Below are positions 55,773 through 64,000 of a stretch of DNA of 64,000 bases, piece after piece. Below the pieces are notes generated by a model. It had not been told where the DNA came from and ran no database searches. It worked only from the letters and a program-made list of their open reading frames with translations. The DNA is from Microbacterium sp. 67-17 (GTDB lineage Bacteria > Actinomycetota > Actinomycetes > Actinomycetales > Microbacteriaceae). The translations under genes were made by a program, and so were the position numbers. Positions within the stretch are counted from its first letter, which is position 1, and each line of letters opens with the position of its first letter. The stretch is taken from assembly GCF_001898325.1 (NCBI RefSeq), contig NZ_MKTR01000012.1:90375-154374 (forward strand). Reading direction: 5' to 3'.

Positions 55773-55948
55773 GTCGAATATTCTTCGTCATAAGTGCTAG
55801 TCGACCAAGTTTTCTTCGTTGTGGTGTCACCAGAACCCCGCTATATGGCTCGATTTCTTCGATCTGAAACATTCCGAGCAGAAGATCGTGCGATTCTCTG
55901 TTCGACGGCGAGCTGTGTGGCCGCGCTCAAGGAAGAACGGAGAAGATC
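55773..55948. promoter_or_regulatory. Lrp-ald intergenic region with repeated TTCTTCG
   Basis: The divergent gap is A+T-rich compared with its neighbours. TTCTTCG occurs three times on the plus strand, at 55781-55787, 55812-55818 and 55855-55861, within related contexts (ATATTCTTCG, TTTTCTTCG, ATTTCTTCG). Intervals are 31 and 43 bases, about three and four helical turns, which suits an Lrp-type multimer. Binding is inferred. Confidence 0.45.
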
Positions 55949-57034
55949 ATGCGGATCGGCGTACCCACCGAGATCAAGAACAACGAGAACCGCGTCGCCA
56001 TGACGCCGGCAGCAGTCGACGCCCTGGTACGTCGCGGTCACACCGTGACGGTTCAGCGTGGCGCGGGCCTGGGTAGTGCGTTCACGGATGACGCGTATCG
56101 CGCCGCCGGCGCGCAGATTGCCGACACGGCCGAAGAGACCTGGGGCGGCGCTGAGATGGTCGTCAAGGTCAAGGAGCCGATCGCCCCCGAGTACGGGCTG
56201 CTGCGCGACGATCTCACCCTCTTCACCTACCTGCACCTCGCAGCCGACCGGCCGCTGACTGACGCCCTGATGAACGCCGGCACAACAGCCGTCGCCTACG
56301 AGACCGTGCAGACGATCGACAAGGCACTCCCTCTTCTCGCCCCCATGAGCGAGGTCGCCGGCCGGCTCTCGATCACCGTGGGCGCGCAGGCCCTGATGAG
56401 CCCGTCGGGTGGACGGGGGATGCTGCTGGGCGGCGTGCCCGGCACCCCCAAGGCAAAGGTCGTTGTGATCGGCGGCGGTGTCGCTGGAGAGCACGCGACC
56501 GCGAATGCGCTGGGCCTCGGTGCGAACGTCACTGTCATCGACATCTCGCTGCCCAAGCTCCGCGCCCTCGAAGCGCGCTTCGGCGGCGCCGTCGAGACCC
56601 GCGCCTCGACACGGTATGAGATCGCCGAACAGCTGGCCGATGCCGACCTCGTCATCGGCTCGGTGCTGATTCCCGGAGCCGCAGCCCCCAAGCTCGTCAC
56701 CGACGAGATGGTCGCCGCCATGAAGCCCGGCTCCGTGCTCGTGGACATCGCGATCGACCAGGGCGGATGCTTCGAAGGCTCACACCCGACGACCCACGAC
56801 AACCCCACTTTTGCCGTACACCAGTCGCTGTACTACTGCGTGGCGAACATGCCGGGGGCTGCACCCCACACCTCCACACGCGCGCTCGGCAACGCGACCC
56901 TCCCCTACATCGCGACGATCGCTGACCACGGCTGGGATGCGGCATCCGAGGCTGACCCGGCACTCGCGCGTGGACTCAACGTGCGGGGTGGCGTCGTGGT
57001 AAACGAGGGAGTGCGCGCCGCCTTCGGTATGTGA
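55949..57034 (+). CDS. ald: Alanine dehydrogenase
   Basis: A 361-residue NAD-dependent enzyme that interconverts alanine and pyruvate. The N-terminal signature RIGVPTEIKNNENRVAMTP, the pyruvate-binding Lys in VKVKEPIAPEYGLL, the catalytic His in FTYLHLAAD and the Rossmann motif VVVIGGGVAGEHA are all present. GGAGAAG precedes the ATG. Divergent from the Lrp-type regulator. Confidence 0.96.
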   Translation: MRIGVPTEIKNNENRVAMTPAAVDALVRRGHTVTVQRGAGLGSAFTDDAYRAAGAQIADTAEETWGGAEMVVKVKEPIAPEYGLLRDDLTLFTYLHLAADRPLTDALMNAGTTAVAYETVQTIDKALPLLAPMSEVAGRLSITVGAQALMSPSGGRGMLLGGVPGTPKAKVVVIGGGVAGEHATANALGLGANVTVIDISLPKLRALEARFGGAVETRASTRYEIAEQLADADLVIGSVLIPGAAAPKLVTDEMVAAMKPGSVLVDIAIDQGGCFEGSHPTTHDNPTFAVHQSLYYCVANMPGAAPHTSTRALGNATLPYIATIADHGWDAASEADPALARGLNVRGGVVVNEGVRAAFGM

Positions 57035-57050
57035 TCCCTCCTGGGCCGGA

Positions 57051-57067
57051 ATACCCTCCGGGGGTAT
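57051..57067 (+). promoter_or_regulatory. CsoR-type copper operator
   Basis: ATACCC-TCCGG-GGGTAT is a perfect inverted repeat with the TACCC/GGGTA core of CsoR boxes. It overlaps TATCCT (57065-57070), a likely -10 for the copper ATPase gene. In other actinobacteria CsoR represses such promoters until Cu(I) binds. No csoR gene is in this window. Confidence 0.65.
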
Positions 57068-57113
57068 CCTCGTTGTGGTCGAGAGTACGCCGACGACCCA
57101 AGGAGTGACGGCC

Positions 57114-59222
57114 ATGAGCGGTTCGCACGAGCACCACCACACGGCAGCGACAGGGCGCGTCGAGCACGATGAGCACGCGCAGCACGCGAGCCACGAGAAC
57201 CGCGCGAGCCATGGATCGCACGATGCTCACAGCGGACACACTGGCCACGGGGATCACGTCGCGCAGTTTCGTCGACTCTTCTGGATCAACCTCGTCATAG
57301 CGATTCCGGTCGTCGCCTCATCACCCATGTTCGCGATGATCCTCGGCTACGCGGTGCCGGACTGGGCGCTGGTCGTCGCGCCCGTCCTGGGTACCGTCAT
57401 GTACGCCTGGGGCGGCTGGCCGTTCCTCAGCGGAGCGATCTCGGAACTGCGCTCGCGCACGCCCGGGATGATGCTCCTGATCGGACTGGCCATCACGGTC
57501 GCCTTCTTCGCCTCCTGGGGGGCGACTCTCGGCATCCTGGACCATGCCCTCGAGTTCTGGTGGGAGCTGGCGCTCCTCATCGTGATCATGCTGCTCGGCC
57601 ACTGGATCGAGATGCGCTCGCTTGCGCAGACCACGTCAGCACTCGACTCACTCGCCGCGCTCCTGCCCGACGAAGCAGAACGCGTGGAGGGAGACCAGAT
57701 CGTCACCGTCTCCCCCGCCGATCTGCGCGTGGGTGATGTCGTCGTGGTGCGACCCGGCTCGAACGTTCCGGCAGATGGAGTGGTCATCGATGGCCATGCC
57801 GACATGGACGAGTCGATGGTCACCGGAGAGTCCCGTCCTGTCCCTCGCGGCGTCGGCGACACCGTCACCGCCGGTACCGTGGCCGTCGACTCCGGTCTTC
57901 GCATCGAGGTCACCGCGACAGGCGACGACACGGCATTGGCCGGCATCCAGCGCCTTGTTGCGGATGCGCAAAACTCGACATCCCGCGCACAGCGGCTCGC
58001 CGATCGCGCCGCGGCCCTGCTGTTCTGGTTCGCGCTCGGCTCTGCGGTCATCACCGCCGTGGTCTGGACACTCATCGGCGACGCCGACTCAGCGGTGATC
58101 AGATCGATCACCGTGCTCGTGATCGCCTGCCCACACGCGCTGGGCCTCGCGATCCCACTCGTCGTCTCGATCGCCACCGAGCGGGCCGCGCGGGCCGGCG
58201 TCCTGGTGAAGGATCGGCTGGCGCTGGAGAGCATGCGTACCGTCGACACCGTGATGTTCGACAAGACCGGCACGCTCACCGAAGGCGCCCCTGCGGTGAC
58301 GGCGATTGAGACCGCGAGCGCGTGGCACGACAACGACGTGCTCGCCCTCGCTGCCGCCGCCGAAAACGTGAGCGAGCACCCGCTGGCAGCGGCCATCGTG
58401 CGCGCGGCGGCCGAGCGGGGCATCCATGTCCCCCAGGCGACCGACTTCTCGTCCTCCCCCGCCGTCGGCGTCACTGCAACGGTCGACGGACACGAGATCC
58501 GCGTCGGCGGGCCCCGGATGCTGGAGCAGCTGGGCGCCCATGAGGTCGAAGCCGCCGCATCCTGGCACGACAAGGGAGCCATCATCCTGCACGTCGCGCG
58601 CGACGGGCAGGTGATCGGCGGGCTGGCACTGTCCGATCGGGTGCGGCCGGAGTCCCGCGAGGCCGTCGATGCGCTGCACAGGTTGGGCATCAGGGTCGTC
58701 ATGATCACCGGGGATGCCGAGAGCGTCGCCGCATCCGTTGCCGACGACCTCGGCATCGACCGGGTGTTCGCCGGCGTGCGCCCCGAAGACAAGGCTGCGA
58801 AGGTGCGTGAACTTCAGCGGGAGGGCAAACGGGTCGCGATGGTCGGCGACGGCGTCAACGACGCTCCGGCCCTCGCACAGGCCGACGTCGGCATCGCGAT
58901 CGGTGCGGGCACGGATGTCGCGATCGCCTCGGCCGGAGTGATCCTCGCGACATCCGACCCACGCTCAGTACTCTCGGTGATCGAGCTGTCGCGCCGGACG
59001 TATCGGAAGATGACGCAGAACCTGTGGTGGGCGGGCGGGTACAACCTCATCTCGGTGCCGCTGGCCGCCGGCATCCTGGCCCCGATCGGCTTCGTGCTGC
59101 CGATGTCGGTCGGTGCGATCCTGATGTCGCTGTCCACCGTCGTCGTCGCTCTCAATGCCCAGCTGCTGCGACGCATCGATCTGGACCCCGCTTCCGCGGT
59201 TCGAGCTGCGCTGCGTCGGTAG
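57114..59222 (+). CDS. copB: CopB-type copper-translocating P-type ATPase
   Basis: A 702-residue P1B ATPase. Instead of CxxC domains it has a His-rich N-terminus (residues 5-50, repeated HEHHH, HGSH, HTGHGDH). The ion-pathway motif is CPH at 339-341, the mark of CopB (Cu2+/Ag+) exporters rather than CPC. The phosphorylated Asp is D383 in DKTGT, with TGES and GDGVNDAPAL also present. ATG 57114 has AGGAG eight bases upstream; GTG 57075 would lie too close to the -10. It pumps copper out of the cell. Confidence 0.92.
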   Translation: MSGSHEHHHTAATGRVEHDEHAQHASHENRASHGSHDAHSGHTGHGDHVAQFRRLFWINLVIAIPVVASSPMFAMILGYAVPDWALVVAPVLGTVMYAWGGWPFLSGAISELRSRTPGMMLLIGLAITVAFFASWGATLGILDHALEFWWELALLIVIMLLGHWIEMRSLAQTTSALDSLAALLPDEAERVEGDQIVTVSPADLRVGDVVVVRPGSNVPADGVVIDGHADMDESMVTGESRPVPRGVGDTVTAGTVAVDSGLRIEVTATGDDTALAGIQRLVADAQNSTSRAQRLADRAAALLFWFALGSAVITAVVWTLIGDADSAVIRSITVLVIACPHALGLAIPLVVSIATERAARAGVLVKDRLALESMRTVDTVMFDKTGTLTEGAPAVTAIETASAWHDNDVLALAAAAENVSEHPLAAAIVRAAAERGIHVPQATDFSSSPAVGVTATVDGHEIRVGGPRMLEQLGAHEVEAAASWHDKGAIILHVARDGQVIGGLALSDRVRPESREAVDALHRLGIRVVMITGDAESVAASVADDLGIDRVFAGVRPEDKAAKVRELQREGKRVAMVGDGVNDAPALAQADVGIAIGAGTDVAIASAGVILATSDPRSVLSVIELSRRTYRKMTQNLWWAGGYNLISVPLAAGILAPIGFVLPMSVGAILMSLSTVVVALNAQLLRRIDLDPASAVRAALRR

Positions 59223-59230
59223 GCGCGGGC

Positions 59231-60157
59231 TCAGCGCAGCGCGCTCTGATACCGCCTCCGGACAATCATCTGCGCCACCCGCAGGACGGGGTACGCGAAA
59301 CGCCAGACGCCGCGGCTCGCGGGCGCCGTGAGTGACCGGATGCTGAGGAAGACATCCTCACCCTCGCGGTGGACGATGAACGCCTCCTCGCCGCGAACGG
59401 GATGACCCGGCAGAGCCACATATGAGAAGCCGACCCGATCGGGTTCACGGATGACGCTGCGGACTTCGACCGGCTCTCGGATCGACAGGGGACCGATCGC
59501 TGCGGTGATCTGCAGCCGCTCCCCGGGGATCACCTCGTGCGCATCAAAGATTCGGAATCCGCTCCGCGTCTTCACGCCCCAGCGGAGCACCTCGCGGCTC
59601 GCGAACTCCCACACCGCCTCGCCTCGACCGAGGTAGGTTGCGCTCTCGACAGCGCGGTACGGCGAAGACTCGCCCGGCTCCCAGGCGGCAGCACCGGGAT
59701 CGGTCGTCGGGCCCAGGCCGAGCCGGTCGAGCAGATGTGCGTTGCGCACACGGATGAGTCGCCGCAGGTAGGGCACAAGCACAGCACGTTCGGCGAGGAT
59801 GCCGAAAATCGGCGAAGCGAGATCGATCGTGTCGGTCATGGTCGTCACGCCGGTGACGTCATCGAAGCGATGCTCGTGACGAAACCACCGGAACGGCCCA
59901 CGCACCTGCTCATCGACGAACCGCGTTGGTCGGTCGAGCGCCGTGATCCGCGAGGTCATCGTGAACCAGATGCCGAAGTGGCGGGCTCGCCACGTGACCT
60001 CCTGACCGAGGTCGATGCGGCCCGAGACGACGCCCGAGATCGCCCGCTCGCCGGATTGCTCCATCGAGGCGACGTGAGCGTCGATGTCGAGCGAGACATC
60101 GAAAAGCTCGTCGGCGGCCACCGCAGCGCGGGTGCGCACGACGAATCGACTGGTCAC
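59231..60157 (-). CDS. SRPBCC-DUF1990 fusion protein
   Basis: A 308-residue protein with two lipid-pocket-like domains. Residues 1-150 match the SRPBCC/START-like layout (TRAAVAADELFDVSLDIDAH, ending in LVPYLRRLIRVRNAHL). Residues about 170-308 match DUF1990 (GRGEAVWEFASREVLRWGVK, FSYVALPGHPVRGEEAFIV). Each alone is a common actinobacterial protein; here they are fused. Binding of a hydrophobic ligand is likely. The GTG has CATGAT six bases upstream. Confidence 0.82.
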   Translation of the reverse strand: MTSRFVVRTRAAVAADELFDVSLDIDAHVASMEQSGERAISGVVSGRIDLGQEVTWRARHFGIWFTMTSRITALDRPTRFVDEQVRGPFRWFRHEHRFDDVTGVTTMTDTIDLASPIFGILAERAVLVPYLRRLIRVRNAHLLDRLGLGPTTDPGAAAWEPGESSPYRAVESATYLGRGEAVWEFASREVLRWGVKTRSGFRIFDAHEVIPGERLQITAAIGPLSIREPVEVRSVIREPDRVGFSYVALPGHPVRGEEAFIVHREGEDVFLSIRSLTAPASRGVWRFAYPVLRVAQMIVRRRYQSALR

Positions 60158-60229
60158 GGTTCGATCATGCCTGAGGGACGTGCCGCGCAGCCCCGGGCTG
60201 GACATCCACACGCCTGCGAGGATGGGGGA

Positions 60230-61075
60230 ATGACGTGGACGGATCGGCTAGGTGAATTCGGGGTCTGGCGACGCAGCACCGACATCGAAGAAACGATGGC
60301 CGTGGAGGTCGAGCGGCTCGGGTACGGCACGATCTGGCTCGGCGGATCTCCCGCTGCCGATCTCGTGGAAGCGGAGCGGCTGCTCGACACCACCGAGTCG
60401 ATCGTGCTGGCCACCGGCATCGTGAACATCTGGATGTCGGACGCCACCGAACTCGCCGAGTCGTACCATCGCATCGTCGCGCGGCATCCTGGCCGGCTCC
60501 TGCTCGGTATCGGCTCAGGTCACCGGGAGCGCCAGCACGAACGTGCCAGGCCGCTGGAAGCGATGAGCAGCTATCTCGACGTGCTGGATGCGGCGGGCGT
60601 GCCGCAGGAAGACCGACTGCTCTCCGCGCTCGGCCCGCGGATGCTCGAGCTCGCCCGCACCCGCAGTGCGGGGACGCATCCCTACCTCACCCTGCCCGCG
60701 CAGACCGCCGAAGCCCGCGAGACACTGGGGAACGGGGTCCTTGTCGCGCCGGAGCAAACCGTCGTACTCGATACCGACCCGGTGTCCGCACGCAAGGCCG
60801 CACGCGCGTTCCTCACGCCGTATCTCGGCCTGAACAACTACACCAACACCATGAAGCGAGGCGGGTTCAGCGATGATGACGTTCAGGGATCGGGATCCGA
60901 CGACCTGGTAGATCGCATCGTGGTCCATGGAGACGCCGCGACCCTTCTCGATGGGCTCCGCGCTCATCTGGATGCCGGTGCCGACCACGTCTGCGTCCAG
61001 GGTGTGCCGAGCGACTCAGCGCTCGAGGTGTATCGCGCTGTGGCACCGAACCGGGGGGCGGTCACGCGCCCCTGA
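60230..61075 (+). CDS. Luciferase-like F420-type oxidoreductase
   Basis: A 281-residue TIM-barrel protein of the luciferase-like superfamily (TIGR03620-type F420 enzymes). It shows WLGGSPAADLVEAERLL, GIVNIWMSDATELAESYHRI and LLLGIGSGHRERQ, which bind the deazaflavin cofactor. The substrate is unknown. ATG 60230 is used; GAGGAT six bases upstream may be a weak -10. Its end overlaps the convergent gene by 14 bases. Confidence 0.82.
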   Translation: MTWTDRLGEFGVWRRSTDIEETMAVEVERLGYGTIWLGGSPAADLVEAERLLDTTESIVLATGIVNIWMSDATELAESYHRIVARHPGRLLLGIGSGHRERQHERARPLEAMSSYLDVLDAAGVPQEDRLLSALGPRMLELARTRSAGTHPYLTLPAQTAEARETLGNGVLVAPEQTVVLDTDPVSARKAARAFLTPYLGLNNYTNTMKRGGFSDDDVQGSGSDDLVDRIVVHGDAATLLDGLRAHLDAGADHVCVQGVPSDSALEVYRAVAPNRGAVTRP

Positions 61076-62186
61076 GCGGGCTGGCAGCATCGTCGCTGGC
61101 TCCAGCTACATTCCGGCGCGGCTCACAGGGGTGCTCGCGCCTCAACCCGCGACCGTAGGCCGCGCCCAGCAGGCCCGCGGCGACGAACGTGCCGGCGGAG
61201 ACCCCGAGGCTTAACAGGCTGGCGAAGATCATCGCGCCGATCGCGAGACCCAACATCCACCCGGTACCCGAGAGGCGGGCGAGCAGAGCGACTAGCCCGA
61301 CGACCAGTCCTGCCGCCGCCACGGCTGCGGCGGGTCCCACGGCGAGATACCAGTAGTGGAGCGAGTCGATGCCGGGCGGCGTTGACGACACAAGCGCACC
61401 CGAGGCGTACCACGTCCATCCGAGCACCCACGCGACGCTCGCCACGGCGAGAAGAGCGAGCACGAGCCGAGCCAGAACGTCTCGAACGACCAGGTGTGCG
61501 ATCACGGCGCCGACGACGGCGAACACAAGGGGACCGCAGATCAGGATGATTCCGGGAATCAGGTAGCTGATGCCGTCCGCGCACACCCACGACCCGTTCG
61601 CCTCGACCTGAGAAACGCCAGACTCGACGTAGATGCCGCACTGCACATGCAGCTGGGCTCGGAGCAGGAATATCGAGCTCGCGCCGCCGATGGGAAGGAG
61701 CATGGCTGCTCCCAGCGGCCACAGCGCGATACCGCTGGGAATGTGATCGCGCCGCGCCGGCTGAGGCAGGGTCGGAGCCCGCCGTTCGGCGGCGAGCGCC
61801 AGACCGAGTGCGACGATCGCCGCGACGACCCCCGCGATCGCGGCGATCCACAGCACCCCCCGAAGAAACAGCATCCACAGCAGCGCCAGCGACACCATCG
61901 CCGTGGCGACGGATGCGGTCAGCGTCGCGGCGGCGACGCGAACGTGGGGCGACGGTGACACGTAGGTGTTCATCCCGGCCAAGACCGCCAAGCTGAGGCC
62001 GGCGGCGATCGCGGCCGTCACGACGCCAGCGACGCCGAAGGTCAGTGCAACACCCCACGGTGCGGCTGACCCCACGATCTGAACGACCAGCAGGCCGAGC
62101 ACCGCACCCACGACAGTGCCGACGATGAGTGCTGGCCCTGTTGCGCGCGAGTACGCCGACCGCAGCCTCTCGGCATTCGTAGCCAT
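61062..62186 (-). CDS. Hypothetical polytopic membrane protein
   Basis: A 374-residue protein with about ten hydrophobic segments in a repeated alternation of short loops. One extracytoplasmic loop has two Cys (VQCGIYVESG and SWVCADGISY), possibly a disulfide. The C-terminus is basic. No family recognised. A weak GAAGG precedes the ATG. Confidence 0.7.
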   Translation of the reverse strand: MATNAERLRSAYSRATGPALIVGTVVGAVLGLLVVQIVGSAAPWGVALTFGVAGVVTAAIAAGLSLAVLAGMNTYVSPSPHVRVAAATLTASVATAMVSLALLWMLFLRGVLWIAAIAGVVAAIVALGLALAAERRAPTLPQPARRDHIPSGIALWPLGAAMLLPIGGASSIFLLRAQLHVQCGIYVESGVSQVEANGSWVCADGISYLIPGIILICGPLVFAVVGAVIAHLVVRDVLARLVLALLAVASVAWVLGWTWYASGALVSSTPPGIDSLHYWYLAVGPAAAVAAAGLVVGLVALLARLSGTGWMLGLAIGAMIFASLLSLGVSAGTFVAAGLLGAAYGRGLRREHPCEPRRNVAGASDDAASPLRGA

Positions 62187-62243
62187 AGCATCCCGCCTTC
62201 TCCCACACCGAGTTCCGTGGACCTCGGTCGAGCAGCTAAGCTA

Positions 62244-62281
62244 CTATCGTTTTTCGATAGATTGCAACCGATAAACGATAG
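62244..62281 (+). promoter_or_regulatory. CGATA-repeat operator upstream of the DUF2975/XRE module
   Basis: CTATCG-TTTTT-CGATAG is a perfect inverted repeat (62244-62260). CGATA recurs at 62269-62273 and 62276-62280. The cluster is A+T-rich and lies just upstream of the gene at 62292. The XRE protein of the module is the obvious candidate to bind it. Confidence 0.6.
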
Positions 62282-62291
62282 GACAACGCGG

Positions 62292-62768
62292 ATGCGGAAC
62301 GTGGTGATTGTGGCGACCAAAGCCCTGATCGTGGTGTTGTTCGCCGCGATCGTGTTCGTGCAGGTGGCTTACGTTCCCGCCAACGCCAGGAGCTTCGCAC
62401 AGGCCGCGCCCGAGTTTGCAGCCCTCGAGCTTCCCGGCATCCTCTTGGTTGACGCGCTCCTGCTGTGCGGTCAGGTCGTGCTGGTCTGCGTGTGGGCGCT
62501 TCTGTCGCTCGCTGCGGAGGACCGTATCTTCGACAACGCCGCGTTTCGGTGGGTCGACATCATCATCGGCAGTATTGTCGTCGCCGGCTTGCTGATCGTC
62601 GCCGGCCTCGTTGTGCTCGATGCAGCGAGCGCTGGTGGGCCTTTCACGGCGCTCGTTGGACTGATCTCACTCATCTGTGCCGCGGGTCTTGCCCTCGTGG
62701 TTGTCGTTATGCGCGGTCTACTTCGCCAGGCCACGCAACTGCGCCAGGACCTGTCTGAGGTCGTCTGA
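62292..62768 (+). CDS. DUF2975 domain-containing membrane protein
   Basis: A 158-residue protein with four membrane helices and the DUF2975 layout. An acidic segment after helix 2 (LSLAAEDRIFDNAAFRWVD) is typical. Function unknown; it is nearly always followed by a small XRE protein, and here the two overlap (TGATG). ATG 62292 has AGGA eight bases upstream. Confidence 0.85.
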   Translation: MRNVVIVATKALIVVLFAAIVFVQVAYVPANARSFAQAAPEFAALELPGILLVDALLLCGQVVLVCVWALLSLAAEDRIFDNAAFRWVDIIIGSIVVAGLLIVAGLVVLDAASAGGPFTALVGLISLICAAGLALVVVVMRGLLRQATQLRQDLSEVV

Positions 62769-62998
62769 TGGCCATCGTGATCGATCTCGACGTCCAACTC
62801 GCGAAGAAGAAGATGAGCGTTTCGGAGCTCGCAGCCGCCATCGACATCACCCCCGTCAACGTGTCGGTCCTCAAGAACGGTCGAGCCAAGGCCGTGCGCT
62901 TTTCCACACTCGATGCCATTTGCCGCGTGCTGGAGTGCCAACCCGGCGACGTCCTGCGGTGGGAACCCGACGAGGCCGGCGTCAGCGGCGGCGAGTGA
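62768..62998 (+). CDS. Small XRE-family (YozG-like) regulator
   Basis: A 76-residue helix-turn-helix protein: KKKMSVSELAAAIDITPVNV forms the DNA-binding helices, and the rest (FSTLDAICRVLECQPGDVLRW) is typical of the YozG/Cro-like group. It overlaps the DUF2975 gene and probably binds the CGATA repeats upstream, controlling both. Confidence 0.9.
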   Translation: MAIVIDLDVQLAKKKMSVSELAAAIDITPVNVSVLKNGRAKAVRFSTLDAICRVLECQPGDVLRWEPDEAGVSGGE

Positions 62999-63002
62999 GC
63001 GG

Positions 63003-63821
63003 GTGAGCACCACCTCGGGCGTCGCTACGCGGGCGATCAAAGCGCTCGCGATCCTTACTCTCGTCGTCGGCACAATCGTGCTGTGCGGAGCCACCGTTCT
63101 GTTCGTGATGCTCAGCGGCGACGTCGGCTACGACAAACCGGTGACAGCGGCCGGTTGGCTGGAAGAGATCGCCGAAGCCGCGTCAGCCAGGAGCTCAGCG
63201 TCAGCGATCCTCAGCGTCACCCTGATCGTGGTGTGCGCCATCATCGCCATCGCCGCGTGGAGACGATCCGTTGACTGGTTGGCAGCCGGCCTGGTGTGCG
63301 GTGTGCTCCTCTCGGGCTCGCTCGTGCTCGTCGCGTGGGGAGACGACAATGTCGACAGGCTCACCGAGATGGCCGCATCCGCGATCGGCAACACTGCCGC
63401 GATCCTGCCGCCGGGAGGCACGACGCCAGCACCGGATCCCCTGACTGTCACGCAGGCGCGAGACGAGATCACGCGGATGCTTCACGCCACGATCGAGGCG
63501 AGCACGCCGCCCCTTCGGACACCGGAGGACGTCCCCGTTACAGTCCACCAAACGCCTGTCTCGGCAGTTCCCTGCGGCGAGGTCGGATCTCGACTGACCG
63601 TTGACCTGGCGTTCCGCACGGGTGACAATGCCGCCTCGGCGACCCGCATCCTGGCAGCCTGGGACCGCGCTGGCTATCTGCCCGACCGTGCGATGCAGCA
63701 GGACATTCGCTACAGCACTGAGCTGCCCATCGAGCGGATGAGCATCCGTGACAGCACGTCGGTCGACGGGATGCTTCACCTCAGGCTCGAGACCGCGTGC
63801 GCCGTCGAAGCTACGCGGTGA
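63003..63821 (+). CDS. Hypothetical membrane protein with extracytoplasmic domain
   Basis: A 272-residue protein with three membrane helices in the first 120 residues and a soluble C-terminal domain of about 150 residues (PPLRTPEDVPVTVHQTP, LTVDLAFRTGDNAASA). The tail has two Cys, at VPCGEVG and TACAVE, which may pair. No family recognised. GTG 63003 starts four bases after the XRE stop, so it may belong to that operon. Its end overlaps the convergent gene by 11 bases. Confidence 0.65.
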   Translation: MSTTSGVATRAIKALAILTLVVGTIVLCGATVLFVMLSGDVGYDKPVTAAGWLEEIAEAASARSSASAILSVTLIVVCAIIAIAAWRRSVDWLAAGLVCGVLLSGSLVLVAWGDDNVDRLTEMAASAIGNTAAILPPGGTTPAPDPLTVTQARDEITRMLHATIEASTPPLRTPEDVPVTVHQTPVSAVPCGEVGSRLTVDLAFRTGDNAASATRILAAWDRAGYLPDRAMQQDIRYSTELPIERMSIRDSTSVDGMLHLRLETACAVEATR

Positions 63822-64000
63822 AGCTCTTGCCGGGCCAGTAGGCCCACTCGACGAAATGCTCGACTCGCCCGTCGGGCGTGAAGTCGAGCTCCCAGAGGTC
63901 GAGGTACTCCTGCTCAGGGTCGCGATACGTGACCCGCACGCGCACGACAGCGTGAGAGCCATCAACCGTCACCGACTGGATCTCCATCTCGAACGGTTGC
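63811..64000 (-). CDS. NTF2/SnoaL-like protein, C-terminal part (5' end outside the window)
   Basis: The last 63 codons of a minus-strand gene, stop at 63811-63813. The visible sequence includes IQSVTVDGSHAVVRVRVTYR, then LDLWELDFTPDGRVEHFVEW and AYWPGKSF. This beta-strand-rich pattern ending in a WP motif fits nuclear-transport-factor-2/SnoaL-like proteins, which are cone-shaped small-ligand or enzyme folds. Role unknown. Confidence 0.65.
   Translation of the reverse strand, partial: QPFEMEIQSVTVDGSHAVVRVRVTYRDPEQEYLDLWELDFTPDGRVEHFVEWAYWPGKSFTA

Noticed and set aside
61123..62208. Second minus-strand frame of 361 codons
   Set aside because: Arg-rich shadow of the polytopic membrane protein in another frame.

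Overview
The window looks like a chromosomal segment of a high-G+C Gram-positive actinobacterium, most likely Microbacteriaceae and probably Microbacterium or a close relative. This is inferred from gene families, not from a database match. The evidence is very high G+C coding DNA with many GTG starts, a DUF222/HNH endonuclease, a class Ib nrdHIEF operon, Lsr2, an F420-type luciferase-like oxidoreductase, and a recurring leaderless start arrangement (TANNNT, 6-7 nt, then ATG/GTG with no Shine-Dalgarno).

Layout. 1-5130: four translationally coupled genes (end of a secreted protein, MoxR ATPase, DUF58 protein, transglutaminase-like membrane protein). 5149-12755: HrpA helicase, O-acetylhomoserine sulfhydrylase-type enzyme, M20 peptidase, Gfo/Idh/MocA oxidoreductase. 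12762-18740: HNH endonuclease, two tandem DoxX-like genes with a MarR regulator, a frameshifted acetyl-CoA hydrolase/transferase gene, a DUF4287 protein and an RsmC/RlmG-like methyltransferase. 18769-20982: a small insertion-like island bounded by two copies of the last 25 codons of nrdF. It carries a hypothetical protein coupled to an XRE-ImmA/IrrE protein behind an A+T-rich repeated operator. 20983-24804: nrdHIEF on the minus strand. 25206-31991: transporters, an acyl-CoA dehydrogenase, several membrane proteins and a decayed LuxR-type regulator. 32106-37096: a DHA2-type exporter with a very long insertion, then a sulfonate-type ABC operon behind four repeats spaced exactly 20 bp apart.

37664-41885: tRNA-Ala(CGC), galU-rimJ cluster, 5-formyltetrahydrofolate cyclo-ligase, zinc-ribbon protein, MscL. 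41893-48845: a very large helicase-like protein with degenerate ATPase motifs, an alkyltransferase-like protein without its catalytic cysteine, a GAF-LuxR regulator, Lsr2 and a hydrolase. 48858-57034: surface-modifying acyltransferase, GAF histidine kinase, a polar amino-acid ABC operon, and an Lrp-type regulator divergent from alanine dehydrogenase. 57051-64000: a CsoR-type copper operator with a CopB-type ATPase, an SRPBCC-DUF1990 fusion, an F420-type oxidoreductase, and a DUF2975/XRE module with its own operator.

The most interesting points are the nrdF-tail island (a candidate mobile defence or toxin-antitoxin cargo), the helically phased repeat array before the sulfonate operon, three proteins that keep their fold signatures but have lost catalytic residues, and strong over-representation of the octamer CGGATGCC/GGCATCCG.
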